From Methylocystis bryophila (GTDB lineage: Bacteria > Pseudomonadota > Alphaproteobacteria > Rhizobiales > Beijerinckiaceae): a stretch of 64,000 nucleotides of DNA. The stretch covers positions 3,236,501-3,300,500 of the forward strand of contig NZ_AP027149.1 of NCBI RefSeq assembly GCF_027925445.1. Reading direction: 5' to 3'. The translations under genes and the position numbers were made by a program. Positions 53,301 to 60,230 of this stretch are shown here, piece by piece (the stretch's first letter is position 1; every line of letters starts with the position of its first letter). Below the pieces are notes generated by a model. The model was not told where the DNA came from and did not search any database. It was given only the letters and a program-made list of their open reading frames with translations.

Positions 53301-54137
53301 GACGATCGGCTCCTTGCGCAGCAGTCCCAGTCCGAAGAGCAGCGCCACAATACCGAGCGTGGCCCAAAGAAGTGTCCGGCCGAATCGATCCAGCTTCTGT
53401 TGGAGCGGCGTCTCCCGGCCTTCGCCAGCTTCCCGGATCAATGCGGCGATGCGGCCGATTTCCGTCTGCATCCCCGTGGCGACGACGACGCCCCGGCCCA
53501 CGCCCGCCGCGACGCTCGTGCCCAAGAAGACCATATTGACCCGGTCGCCGACCGGAAGATTGCGCTCCTGCAAAGCTCCCGGCTGCTTGACGACGGCTTC
53601 CGGCTCGCCCGTCAGAGCGGACTCCACGCAGGAAAGCGCTGACGCCGAGATCAACCTTGCGTCGGCCGCGATCAGATCGCCCGCTTCGAATTCGATGATG
53701 TCGCCCGGCACAATCCGGGAGGCCGGGATGGTCCGAGCTTCCCCGTCTCGTATGACTCTGGCCCTGGGCGCGGCCATCTGTTTGAGCGCTGCGATGGATT
53801 TTTCGGCGCTATATTCCTGATAAAAGCCGACCAACGCGTTCAAGACCACGATAGCGAGAATGGCGATTGAATCTTCAGATTCGCCAAGCGCGCCTGACAC
53901 GATGCTGGCGGCGACGAGGATCCAGATCAGAGCGCTCTTGAATTGAGACAGGAAAATCGTCCAAGGGCTGAACGCCTCGGAAACCGTAATCGTGTTTGGC
54001 CCGTGTCGCGCGAGCGCTTCGTCAGCCTGCGACCGCGTAAGACCGTGCGAGGACGAAGCAAGTCGCTGCAGACTTTCAGTCGTCGACAAGCAGTGCCACG
54101 GGGCGTCGTTCGATCCTTCCGAGACGCCTGGGTCCAT
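50352..54137 (-). CDS. P2-type cation ATPase fused to a C-terminal HlyD/RND-type periplasmic adaptor domain
   Basis: 1261 residues from ATG 54137, which has AAGGAG 5 bases upstream. Residues ~15-900 are a complete P-type ATPase: cation_ATPase_N (LSTTESLQRLASSSHGLTRS), actuator TGEP, PESLPAVATAALSLGV at ~293, phosphorylated Asp337 in CSDKTGTLTEGRMS, hinge VSMTGDGVNDAPAIKGADIG, and ten helices. After a basic loop (EPRRPWMN), an extra helix at ~915-933 leads to ~330 residues that look like an HlyD/MacA adaptor: PRKTQVLSPMPGVVRF, a coiled-coil hairpin (ARAAKARRRILAAQRRYEEI), then REVRAPAAGVVSERAAQGAI. By topology the adaptor is periplasmic. The frame is continuous. Ion and partner are unknown. 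Confidence 0.9.
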   Translation of the reverse strand: MDPGVSEGSNDAPWHCLSTTESLQRLASSSHGLTRSQADEALARHGPNTITVSEAFSPWTIFLSQFKSALIWILVAASIVSGALGESEDSIAILAIVVLNALVGFYQEYSAEKSIAALKQMAAPRARVIRDGEARTIPASRIVPGDIIEFEAGDLIAADARLISASALSCVESALTGEPEAVVKQPGALQERNLPVGDRVNMVFLGTSVAAGVGRGVVVATGMQTEIGRIAALIREAGEGRETPLQQKLDRFGRTLLWATLGIVALLFGLGLLRKEPIVDLFMTSVSLAVAALPESLPAVATAALSLGVMRMSRRRALVRRLASVETLGSTNVICSDKTGTLTEGRMSAQTMFVAERRYEIEGEGYEPRGAIRSGGVTISPEGDSPLRKMADNLVGCNNARLESVGDSWTVIGDPTEGALLCAGLKSGGDPVALERACPQLYEIPFDSDRKLHSTLRWLAEGRVRLLTNGAPEALLARASQVLGREGVHAVTEEERAALLHHNASLASQGFRVLGCAFRDFDAAPSPVDPVEVERDLIFLGLCGLRDPPRREAREAIAKCRSAGIRVVMITGDHPRTAKAIALDLGFEGDGETVTGVMLDALDDNALAARVPRISVYARVSAAHKLRIVRAWQANGAVVSMTGDGVNDAPAIKGADIGVAMGLSGSEVTKQASDMIITDDNFATIVDAVEEGRGIFENIKNTLQYLLSCNAAELLLMTVCIVSGFPSPLLPIHLLWINLVTDGPPALCLAADRANPEVMSHLPRDRDQPLTDRSFLETMLLTAAPVAALTFLVFLYGLQTGGLTLGRSYAFTSMVFSQLFVALSARNGMTPFWRRNPLSNPYLIVVTGALIFIQLSSHQSASFAHLLQVAELSLHEEILLLAASATPMLLLELVKSASHFVASQEAGAAEPRRPWMNWITAGVILAGAAGAWLQWPAREGTSASYVTGGVERRPVRRTIDATIEPRKTQVLSPMPGVVRFHDCEVGSLVVENQLCAAIEDGASRAETARLQAAAAKTRAVAAKQEIRLLGARKALAQARAAKARRRILAAQRRYEEIRRALLQLNTLAVRYEAAFARVEREGARREVRAPAAGVVSERAAQGAIVRKDDLLFVVNADDRLGNTFAIATRDIEGIKVGDRVFVVVADEMLPAHVKSVDEAQKRAVIGLDSGAEARLSPGLTAVRIEVEPGKERLFAPNEAVRYAQEKCKRTHERHCVSQLWVLREGNPVVVPVELGSSDGKRTEILGGDLKAEESLILEDGR

Positions 54138-54268
54138 CACTGCTCCTTGGCTCCCCCGAACCGGGACGCCCGCGTCAGCCTTCATGCGCCGCTTGGATCA
54201 CGCCGCCACCGCTTCGCACATTTCCGTGACATGCTTGAGGGTGCTTGAGGCGTCTCCCAAATGGCCGT

Positions 54269-55117
54269 TCAGTAGGACATGAACACAGGGATTGGTGGCT
54301 CGAGGATCATGGAGCGCGTCACGCCCCCGAGTAGGAGCTCGCTGATCTTTGCACGCCCGTAGGCGCCCATGACCATGAGATCAGCGCCTGTCAGCCTCGC
54401 ATGGGCCGCAAGCGAGGCGGGGATGTCGCCGCCCTCGCTCGAGGAGAGCGGGGTGACCGTCACAGAGCGGCAATGACGCGCAAGATGGGGGGCGATCTCT
54501 GCTCCGTCCAGGCGCTTCGTCGGATTGACGTCTCCAGAGACAGAAACAATCTCGACTTCCTGCGCCGCCTCCAAGAGCGAAAGGGCGTCACCGATCGCCC
54601 GCGCCGATTTCGCGCCGCCGTCCCAGGCGACAAGGATCCGCCGGGCGCCCGCTCTCCTGCTCCAGTTTTTTGGAACGAGGATCACAGGACGGCCGGATTC
54701 GCAGAGAACCTCTTCCAAGAGCCCCTCGCGAAGCGAGAAGGCCTGATTGTTCGGCTCCAATATCGCGACATCTGCGAGCCGCGCCAATTGAACGAAGCGC
54801 GGCGCGACGCTCGCGTACGGCCCCAGCGCCACCTCAATGTCGCTGACGACCCCTGAAGCGTTGAGACGAGACGTCAGCTGGTCGGCGAAGGATTGCGCTT
54901 TCTCGCGCTGCTCCCGATTGAAGCTTTCGACGAGCTGCTGCAAGCCGGCGGTAAACGCCGAACGGACAACAATATCGAGAACGCCCAGGGCCACGGAAAG
55001 ATGCGCTTCCTGCGAGGCGGCCAGTCCCGCGGCGTAATCGATGAGCGATTCCGGAGGGCCCTCACCCTCCAATCCCGAGCCGAAGCAAGCGCCAACGAAG
55101 ACTGTTCTCAGTGACAT
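54269..55117 (-). CDS. Universal stress protein, tandem UspA domains
   Basis: 282 residues from ATG 55117 (MSLRTVFVGACFG); an ATG at 55144 is an alternative. Two Usp folds are fused. The second (RRILVAWDGGAKSARAIGDA onward) has the ATP-binding signature MGAYGRAKISELLLGGVTRS (G2xG9xG-T). The first lacks this loop (DVAILEPNNQAF...). Such proteins bind ATP in the cytoplasm and are induced by stress. It lies 131 bases upstream of the ATPase fusion gene on the same strand, a pairing seen for other ion-transport ATPases. Confidence 0.88.
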   Translation of the reverse strand: MSLRTVFVGACFGSGLEGEGPPESLIDYAAGLAASQEAHLSVALGVLDIVVRSAFTAGLQQLVESFNREQREKAQSFADQLTSRLNASGVVSDIEVALGPYASVAPRFVQLARLADVAILEPNNQAFSLREGLLEEVLCESGRPVILVPKNWSRRAGARRILVAWDGGAKSARAIGDALSLLEAAQEVEIVSVSGDVNPTKRLDGAEIAPHLARHCRSVTVTPLSSSEGGDIPASLAAHARLTGADLMVMGAYGRAKISELLLGGVTRSMILEPPIPVFMSY

Positions 55118-55257
55118 GACCACAGCCCCGGCGGATTGTGGCATCGGGCGGCCTAGGATCTTTCGGCCTGCCCCGCCTAAAAACTTAACCTCGCAATTCT
55201 ATTCCCGCGGCGCTTCCGCCGCGAGCGAAATTAGCGACTGCGCGGCGCGCGCGCTTC

Positions 55258-57198
55258 TCAAGCCAGCCGCACCTTGGCCGGTTCTCCACGTCCAAGCGCC
55301 TGTGTCGAGAGCGCCTGCGTTGCGAGCGCTGCGATCGAAGCTGCGTCGAGCTTCGCCTTCGCGATCATCTTATCGTAGCCGTCATGGTCGATGTAGCTGT
55401 CGGGCAGCGTCATCTGGCGGAAGCGGAAAGCGCCGCGCGTCCCGTCGAGCAGGCCTTCGTCCGAGAGGAACTGCGCCACCTGCGCGCCGAAGCCGCCGAC
55501 CGAGCCTTCCTCGATCGTGATCAGCGCCTTGTGGCTCAAGGCGAGCGCGCGCACGAGGTCGCGGTCGATGGGCTTGGCGAAGCGTGCGTCTGCGACAGTC
55601 GCGGAAATGCCCTGCCGCTCGAGCTCCTCGGCCGCCTTCAGGGCTTCGGAGAGCCGTGTGCCAAGCGAGAGCAATGCGACATCGCGCCCCTGCCGGACGA
55701 TGCGGCCCTTACCGACCTCCAGGATTTCGCCGCGCTCCGGCATCTCGACGCCGACGCCCTCGCCGCGCGGATAGCGGAAGGCGATAGGGCCGGAATCATG
55801 CGCGACGGCGGTTGCGACCATATGAACGAGCTCCGCCTCGTCGGAAGGCGCCATCACGACCATTCCGGGTAGACAGCAGAGATAGGAGAGATCGAAAGCG
55901 CCGGCGTGGGTCGGCCCGTCCGCGCCCACGAGCCCGGCCCGGTCGATCGCGAAGCGCACCGGCAGATGCTGCACGGCCACGTCATGCACGACCTGATCGT
56001 AGCCGCGCTGCAGGAAGGTCGAATAGAGCGCGCAGAAAGGCTTGTAGCCTTCGGCGGCGAGGCCCGCCGCGAAGGTGACAGCGTGCTGCTCGGCGATCGC
56101 CACATCGAAGGTGCGCTCGGGAAAAGCCTTGCCGAAAATGTCGAGCCCCGTGCCTCCGGGCATGGCCGCGGTGATCGCGACGATCTTCTCGTCGCGCTCG
56201 GCCTCGGCGACGAGCGAACGCGCAAAGACGCCCGTGTAGGAGGGCGCATTGGCCTTGGGCTTCACCTGCGCGCCGGTGGCGACGTCGAACTTGTTGACGC
56301 CGTGATAGCGGTCGTCGGAATCCTCGGCGGGCTTGTAGCCCTTGCCTTTCTTCGTGATGACATGGACGAGGACCGGCCCTTCGTCCTTGTCGCGCAGGTT
56401 GATGAGCACGGGCAGCAGGTGGTCGAGATTATGCCCGTCGATCGGCCCGACATAATAGAAGCCGAGCTCCTCGAACATGGTGCCGCCGGTGAGGAAGCTC
56501 CTCGAGAACTCCTCGGCCTTGCGCGCCTTGTCGTAGAAGACGCGCGGCAGCCGGCTCGCGATCTCCCGCGCGGCGACGCGCATCGAGCGATAGGCGCTGC
56601 CCGAGACGAGGCGGGCCAGATAGGCCGAGAGCGCGCCGGTCGGCGGCGCGATCGACATGTCGTTGTCGTTCAAGATCACGATGAGGCGCGAGTCGAGCGC
56701 GCCGGCGTTGTTCAAGGCCTCATAGGCCATGCCCGCAGACATGGCGCTGTCGCCGATCACCGCGATGACGTGGTTCTCGCCGCCCGAGAGGTCGCGGGCG
56801 ATGGCCATGCCGAGCCCCGCCGAGATCGAGGTCGAGGAATGGCCGGCGCCGAAAGCGTCATATTCGCTCTCTCCGCGCTTGGTGAAGCCCGAGAGGCCGC
56901 CGCCCTGGCGCAGGGTGCGGATCCGGTCGCGCCGGCCGGTCAGAATCTTGTGAGGATAGGTCTGATGGCCCACGTCCCAGATGATTCGGTCGCGCGGGGT
57001 GTCGAACACATAATGCAGCGCGACCGTGAGCTCGACGACGCCCAGTCCCGCTCCAAGATGCCCGCCCGTCACCGAGACCGCTTCGATCGTTTCGCGACGC
57101 AATTCATCCGCTAACTGCGGCAATTGAGAGGGGCTGAGCTTCCTCAAATCCTGAGGGGTCGCGACCTGATCCAAAAGGGGCTTGGGCGACGCCGTCAA
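55258..57198 (-). CDS. dxs: 1-deoxy-D-xylulose-5-phosphate synthase
   Basis: 646 residues. Thiamine-diphosphate binding is shown by AVIGDSAMSAGMAYEALNNA and NDNDMSIAPPTGALSAYLA. Other DXS motifs are GGHLGAGLGVVELTVALHYV, IWDVGHQTYPHKILTGRR, GHSSTSISAGLGMA, IAEQHAVTFAAGLA, and IDRAGLVGADGPTHAGAFDL. It condenses pyruvate and glyceraldehyde-3-phosphate, the first step of the MEP isoprenoid pathway. In alphaproteobacteria it often stands near ispA and xseB, which are not seen here. It ends in a species-variable tail (QALSTQALGRGEPAKVRLA). Confidence 0.97.
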   Translation of the reverse strand: MTASPKPLLDQVATPQDLRKLSPSQLPQLADELRRETIEAVSVTGGHLGAGLGVVELTVALHYVFDTPRDRIIWDVGHQTYPHKILTGRRDRIRTLRQGGGLSGFTKRGESEYDAFGAGHSSTSISAGLGMAIARDLSGGENHVIAVIGDSAMSAGMAYEALNNAGALDSRLIVILNDNDMSIAPPTGALSAYLARLVSGSAYRSMRVAAREIASRLPRVFYDKARKAEEFSRSFLTGGTMFEELGFYYVGPIDGHNLDHLLPVLINLRDKDEGPVLVHVITKKGKGYKPAEDSDDRYHGVNKFDVATGAQVKPKANAPSYTGVFARSLVAEAERDEKIVAITAAMPGGTGLDIFGKAFPERTFDVAIAEQHAVTFAAGLAAEGYKPFCALYSTFLQRGYDQVVHDVAVQHLPVRFAIDRAGLVGADGPTHAGAFDLSYLCCLPGMVVMAPSDEAELVHMVATAVAHDSGPIAFRYPRGEGVGVEMPERGEILEVGKGRIVRQGRDVALLSLGTRLSEALKAAEELERQGISATVADARFAKPIDRDLVRALALSHKALITIEEGSVGGFGAQVAQFLSDEGLLDGTRGAFRFRQMTLPDSYIDHDGYDKMIAKAKLDAASIAALATQALSTQALGRGEPAKVRLA

Positions 57199-57354
57199 AG
57201 CTTCATCTCCATTAGGGCGCCGATTTTCGCGCCGTCGACCGCAAACGGAACCGTATCCCTACCCCGGAACCGCAGATGAGCGCAAATCCGGAGTTTGCAT
57301 AGAGTTATCGGTTGCCGCCGCGTCGACCAGTGCTGGAAAAAAAAAGCTTGAAAA

Positions 57355-58194
57355 CTATTTTAGTCCGACGCCGAGCGCCTCCAGCGCTTCTCGGAGGCGA
57401 GCGCGGCCGCTCATGGCGTCGGGTCCGCGCACGCGCGAGAGCACCTGGCGGACCCAGCCCTGCTCCGGCAAACCCTGCTCCTTCTGGAAATCGCGGAATT
57501 TCGCGTCGAGCGTCGCGACCGCCTCGAGCTGCGCTTCGCCCCATTGATATTGCTCGCGATGCAGCACGGCGGCCTGGCCGAGCCGCGGCTTCACCCCCGT
57601 CGGCACGGTGGGATCGGGCGCCCCCACCGCCATGCCGAAGACGGCGAAGACGTTGGGCGGCAGGTTCAGCTCCTTGGCCACCTCCTCCGGGTGGTTGCGC
57701 ATCGCGCCGATGTAGACCGAGCCGAGCCCAAGCGATTCAAGCGCGACGACGGCGTTCTGCGCGGCGAGCGCGGCGTCCACCGCGCCGGTGAGGAAAAGCT
57801 CGAGATAGGGCAGCGCCAAGGCCTCGCGCTTATTGATCTCGGCCAGGCGCTCGAGCCGGGAGAGGTCGGAGAGCCAGATCAGGAACACCGCGCAGTCGCG
57901 CACATGCTGCTGGCCGCCGGCAAGCTCGGCCAGGCGGTTCTTGCGTTCCTGGTCCTCGACGGCGACGACGCTCCACACTTGCAGATTTGAAGAGGTCGAG
58001 GCCGATTGCGCCGCCGCGATGATGGTCTCCAGCGCGCCCGACGGGAGCTTTTGAGGCAGAAAATTGCGGTAGGACCGGTGCGCGAGGATGAGCTCGAGCG
58101 TCTCGTTCCATTCGGGCGGCATCGGCAGGTCCTCGCGGCGATAGCGCGCGTAGATCGCCGCCGCGCCGTCGCGGGCTCCAATAGGCTTGTTCAT
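57355..58194 (-). CDS. NADPH-dependent FMN nitroreductase, NfsA/FRP-like
   Basis: 279 residues from ATG 58194 (MNKPIGARDGAAAIYARYRR). FMN-binding features are HRSYRNFLPQKLPSGALETI, AAQSASTSSNLQVWSVVAVE, GAVDAALAAQNAVVALESLG, LGSVYIGAMRNHPEEVAKEL, and PPNVFAVFGMAVGAPDP. The C-terminal segment (HREQYQWGEAQLEAVATLD) matches oxygen-insensitive nitroreductases of the NfsA type. It reduces nitroaromatics or quinones with two electrons in the cytosol. The open frame further upstream crosses a low-GC islet and is rejected as N-terminus. Confidence 0.9.
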   Translation of the reverse strand: MNKPIGARDGAAAIYARYRREDLPMPPEWNETLELILAHRSYRNFLPQKLPSGALETIIAAAQSASTSSNLQVWSVVAVEDQERKNRLAELAGGQQHVRDCAVFLIWLSDLSRLERLAEINKREALALPYLELFLTGAVDAALAAQNAVVALESLGLGSVYIGAMRNHPEEVAKELNLPPNVFAVFGMAVGAPDPTVPTGVKPRLGQAAVLHREQYQWGEAQLEAVATLDAKFRDFQKEQGLPEQGWVRQVLSRVRGPDAMSGRARLREALEALGVGLK

Positions 58195-58949
58195 GGTTAG
58201 TTCCCGTGAAGGCGTGCGCCGCACACTGCGGCTCGTTGGGCGCGTTTTGCCTCGGGCCGGCCACGGGGGCAAGGACTTTTGGCGGCGGGCGAGCAACGGC
58301 CGGGCGGCCGGACGGGGCGCCGGCAACAAATAATTAACATATGGCAATGCAATTGGATGAGAGTGCGCTGCAGCAATGGCTGAGAATTCAAGCAGCAAAG
58401 AAAGGGTCACAAAACTTGCGGCTGACTGTGCTAGATGTAATTCAAGGAGGATACAGCATGATGAGCGAAGCAGAATGCGCACAATACGTTGGTATTGCAC
58501 TAGCAGAGCTACCATCACCCACTGTTTTCTGCAGCAAACACAGGTCATTGCTTGAAAGCTACCGTCTTAACCTGAAATGGGGCGAGAGGACGGTTTGCAA
58601 GATGATCCTCTCCGATTTTTGGAGCTTCATGGAGCTGGGAGCGAAGAGCCGCGCGGCCGATCAGTTCCTTGTGCTGCGGCTGTTCCTGTCGGGGTGCGTC
58701 TCGCGAGAACGCCTGCGGTAGGAACGCGGCCATGGCTCCACCGGAGCGCCGGGACTCGAAGGTCGATTTCGCAAAATTCGCGTCCCGCCCCTGCATCAGG
58801 ACGACATCGACCCCGGCGGCCACGCCGAAATGCGCCATCCAATAGCCAGCAGCGAAGATCATCTTGGCCTGAACGATAGGCGCTTGTCTTATCAATAGTG
58901 GAGCACAACTAATCGCTCGAGCTTCTCCTCTGGTGAAAGGACGCCAGCC
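58195..58949. other. Non-coding or eroded region with a low-GC islet
   Basis: 755 bases between the nitroreductase and the CitE-type lyase. Bases ~58330-58560 are much poorer in GC than their surroundings. From ~58620 to 58900 the minus strand can be read as a protein-like stretch (MIFAAGYWMAHFGVAAGVD, then FAKSTFESRRSGGAMAAFL), perhaps an eroded gene end; I do not recognise it. Confidence 0.4.
58458..58721 (+). CDS. Possible short ORF in the low-GC islet, unknown
   Basis: 87 residues from ATG 58458, which has a perfect AAGGAGG 7 bases upstream (58444-58450). The sequence (MMSEAECAQYVGIALAELPS, then PTVFCSKHRSLLESYRLNLK) is not recognised. Its first third uses AT-rich codons unlike neighbouring genes and the rest returns to GC-rich usage, so it may be a chimera of an inserted segment and local DNA. 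Coding status is doubtful despite the good ribosome-binding site. Confidence 0.3.
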   Translation: MMSEAECAQYVGIALAELPSPTVFCSKHRSLLESYRLNLKWGERTVCKMILSDFWSFMELGAKSRAADQFLVLRLFLSGCVSRERLR

Positions 58950-59882
58950 ATGAGCGACAATTTTCCGATCCTGCGAAGCGTCATGTATGTGCCGGGGACC
59001 GACCCCGAGAAAATCGCCAAGGCGCTTTCCAGTCAGGCGGACGGGATCATTCTCGATCTCGAGGATTCGACCGCGCCCAACAGCAAGGCGGCGGCGCGCG
59101 ATCACGTTCTGGACGCCGTCAAGCGCGGCAATTTTGGACACCGCACCGTCATCATACGCTGCAACGCTCTGGACACAGAATGGGGGCCTGAGGATTGGAG
59201 AGCCGCGGTGAAGGCGGGCCCGCACGCGATCCTGGCGCCGAAGGTGAATTCGGAGCGGGATGTGCGGACCTATCTCGCCGCGATGAAAGCCGCTCCCCCG
59301 CACACCGAGCTCTGGGTCATGGCGGAGACGGTCGCCTGCTTCAACGGCGCCCTCCCCAGAATCGCCGCCATCGGAAGGGAGCCGTGTTCGCGCCTCACGA
59401 CCCTGGTCTTCGGCGCCAATGACATCCGAAAGGAAATGCGGGCTCTCGACGCGCCGCGGCGGGAGCCGCTTCAATATGCGCTCGCCCAGCTCGTGATCGC
59501 CGCGCGCGATAATGACTTGCACGTTCTGGACGGCGTCTTCAACAAATTCATCGGCAAAGACAAAAGCGAGGATGAGAATAAGGCGATCGCCGCCGAGTTC
59601 GAAGCGGAGTGCCGGCAAGGGCAACAATTCGGATTTGATGGTAAAACGCTGATCCATCCGACTCAGATCAACATCGCCAACGACATATTCCGTCCGACCG
59701 CCAACGAGGTCGCGCGCGATCAAAGAATAATCGACATCTTTGGCCTGCCAGGAAACATCGGCAAAGGCGTCGTCGCCGCCCCCTGGGGCGGAATGCTGGA
59801 AGCGCCCATACACTTGGCGCAGGCAAAAAGGACGGTCGCCATCAATCGCCGGATTCAGGAAATCGAAACCCCTATGCACTGA
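58950..59882 (+). CDS. HpcH/HpaI (CitE-type) CoA-ester lyase, malyl-/citramalyl-CoA lyase-like
   Basis: 310 residues. TIM-barrel lyase motifs are LRSVMYVPGTDPEKIAKAL, ADGIILDLEDSTAPNSKAAA, ILAPKVNSERDVRTYLAAM, a MAETVACFNGALPRIAAIG block with the metal-binding Glu, and GFDGKTLIHPTQINIANDIF. The reaction is cleavage of an acyl-CoA such as malyl-CoA, beta-methylmalyl-CoA or citramalyl-CoA to acetyl- or propionyl-CoA plus glyoxylate or pyruvate. In a methylotroph with the serine cycle and ethylmalonyl-CoA pathway such a paralogue would fit. It stands alone, so the substrate remains open. Confidence 0.85.
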   Translation: MSDNFPILRSVMYVPGTDPEKIAKALSSQADGIILDLEDSTAPNSKAAARDHVLDAVKRGNFGHRTVIIRCNALDTEWGPEDWRAAVKAGPHAILAPKVNSERDVRTYLAAMKAAPPHTELWVMAETVACFNGALPRIAAIGREPCSRLTTLVFGANDIRKEMRALDAPRREPLQYALAQLVIAARDNDLHVLDGVFNKFIGKDKSEDENKAIAAEFEAECRQGQQFGFDGKTLIHPTQINIANDIFRPTANEVARDQRIIDIFGLPGNIGKGVVAAPWGGMLEAPIHLAQAKRTVAINRRIQEIETPMH

Positions 59883-60128
59883 GTACGCAAAAGAGGTAGA
59901 TAGTCAGCTGGCTTTGCTGCGCCTTCGATACGGGCTTGACGGTAAAAAGCTGGGCGAAGGCGTGTCAGCGCCGCCGCGGCGTCGCGTCGCGGGACAGGCT
60001 ATTCCTCTTGCATTCGGCGGCCCGCTTCCCGACTTGATTTGAGAGCGCTTAGAACTGCTCGCCGGGTTGTCGCGCGCTCGACGAGGCGCTGGAGCTATAG
60101 ACTCGGCCGACGCGGCGAGCGTCGTAAG
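59883..60128. other. Intergenic region before the ethylene-receptor-like kinase
   Basis: About 246 bases with no supported gene; a continuous frame from 60067 has no ribosome-binding site. It adjoins the inverted family B repeat. Confidence 0.35.
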
Positions 60129-60230
60129 AGAGCGTCCCGGTCGCAGGGAATCACGCGATCGAAAAGGACTAAGCGCCAAATCAAAAACTGAGAGCATGTC
60201 CTGCTCGGAAAACCGCTTCGCATTTTTCGA
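60129..60230 (-). repeat. Intergenic repeat family B, copy 4, overlapping a gene start
   Basis: Inverted relative to copy 1: on the plus strand GAGCGTCCCGGTCGCAGGGA, ATCACGCGATCGAAAAGGAC, then CAAATCAAAAACTGAGAGCA, TGTCCTGCTCGGAAAACCGC, TTCGCATTTTTC. It contains the ATG (60196-60198) of the downstream kinase and its first ~10 codons. Confidence 0.75.

Noticed and set aside
55906..57114. 402-codon plus-strand open frame
   Set aside because: Antisense to dxs.
58545..59879. 444-codon minus-strand open frame
   Set aside because: Mostly antisense to the CitE-type lyase, whose motifs are clear. Its lower part is noted only as a possible eroded gene.
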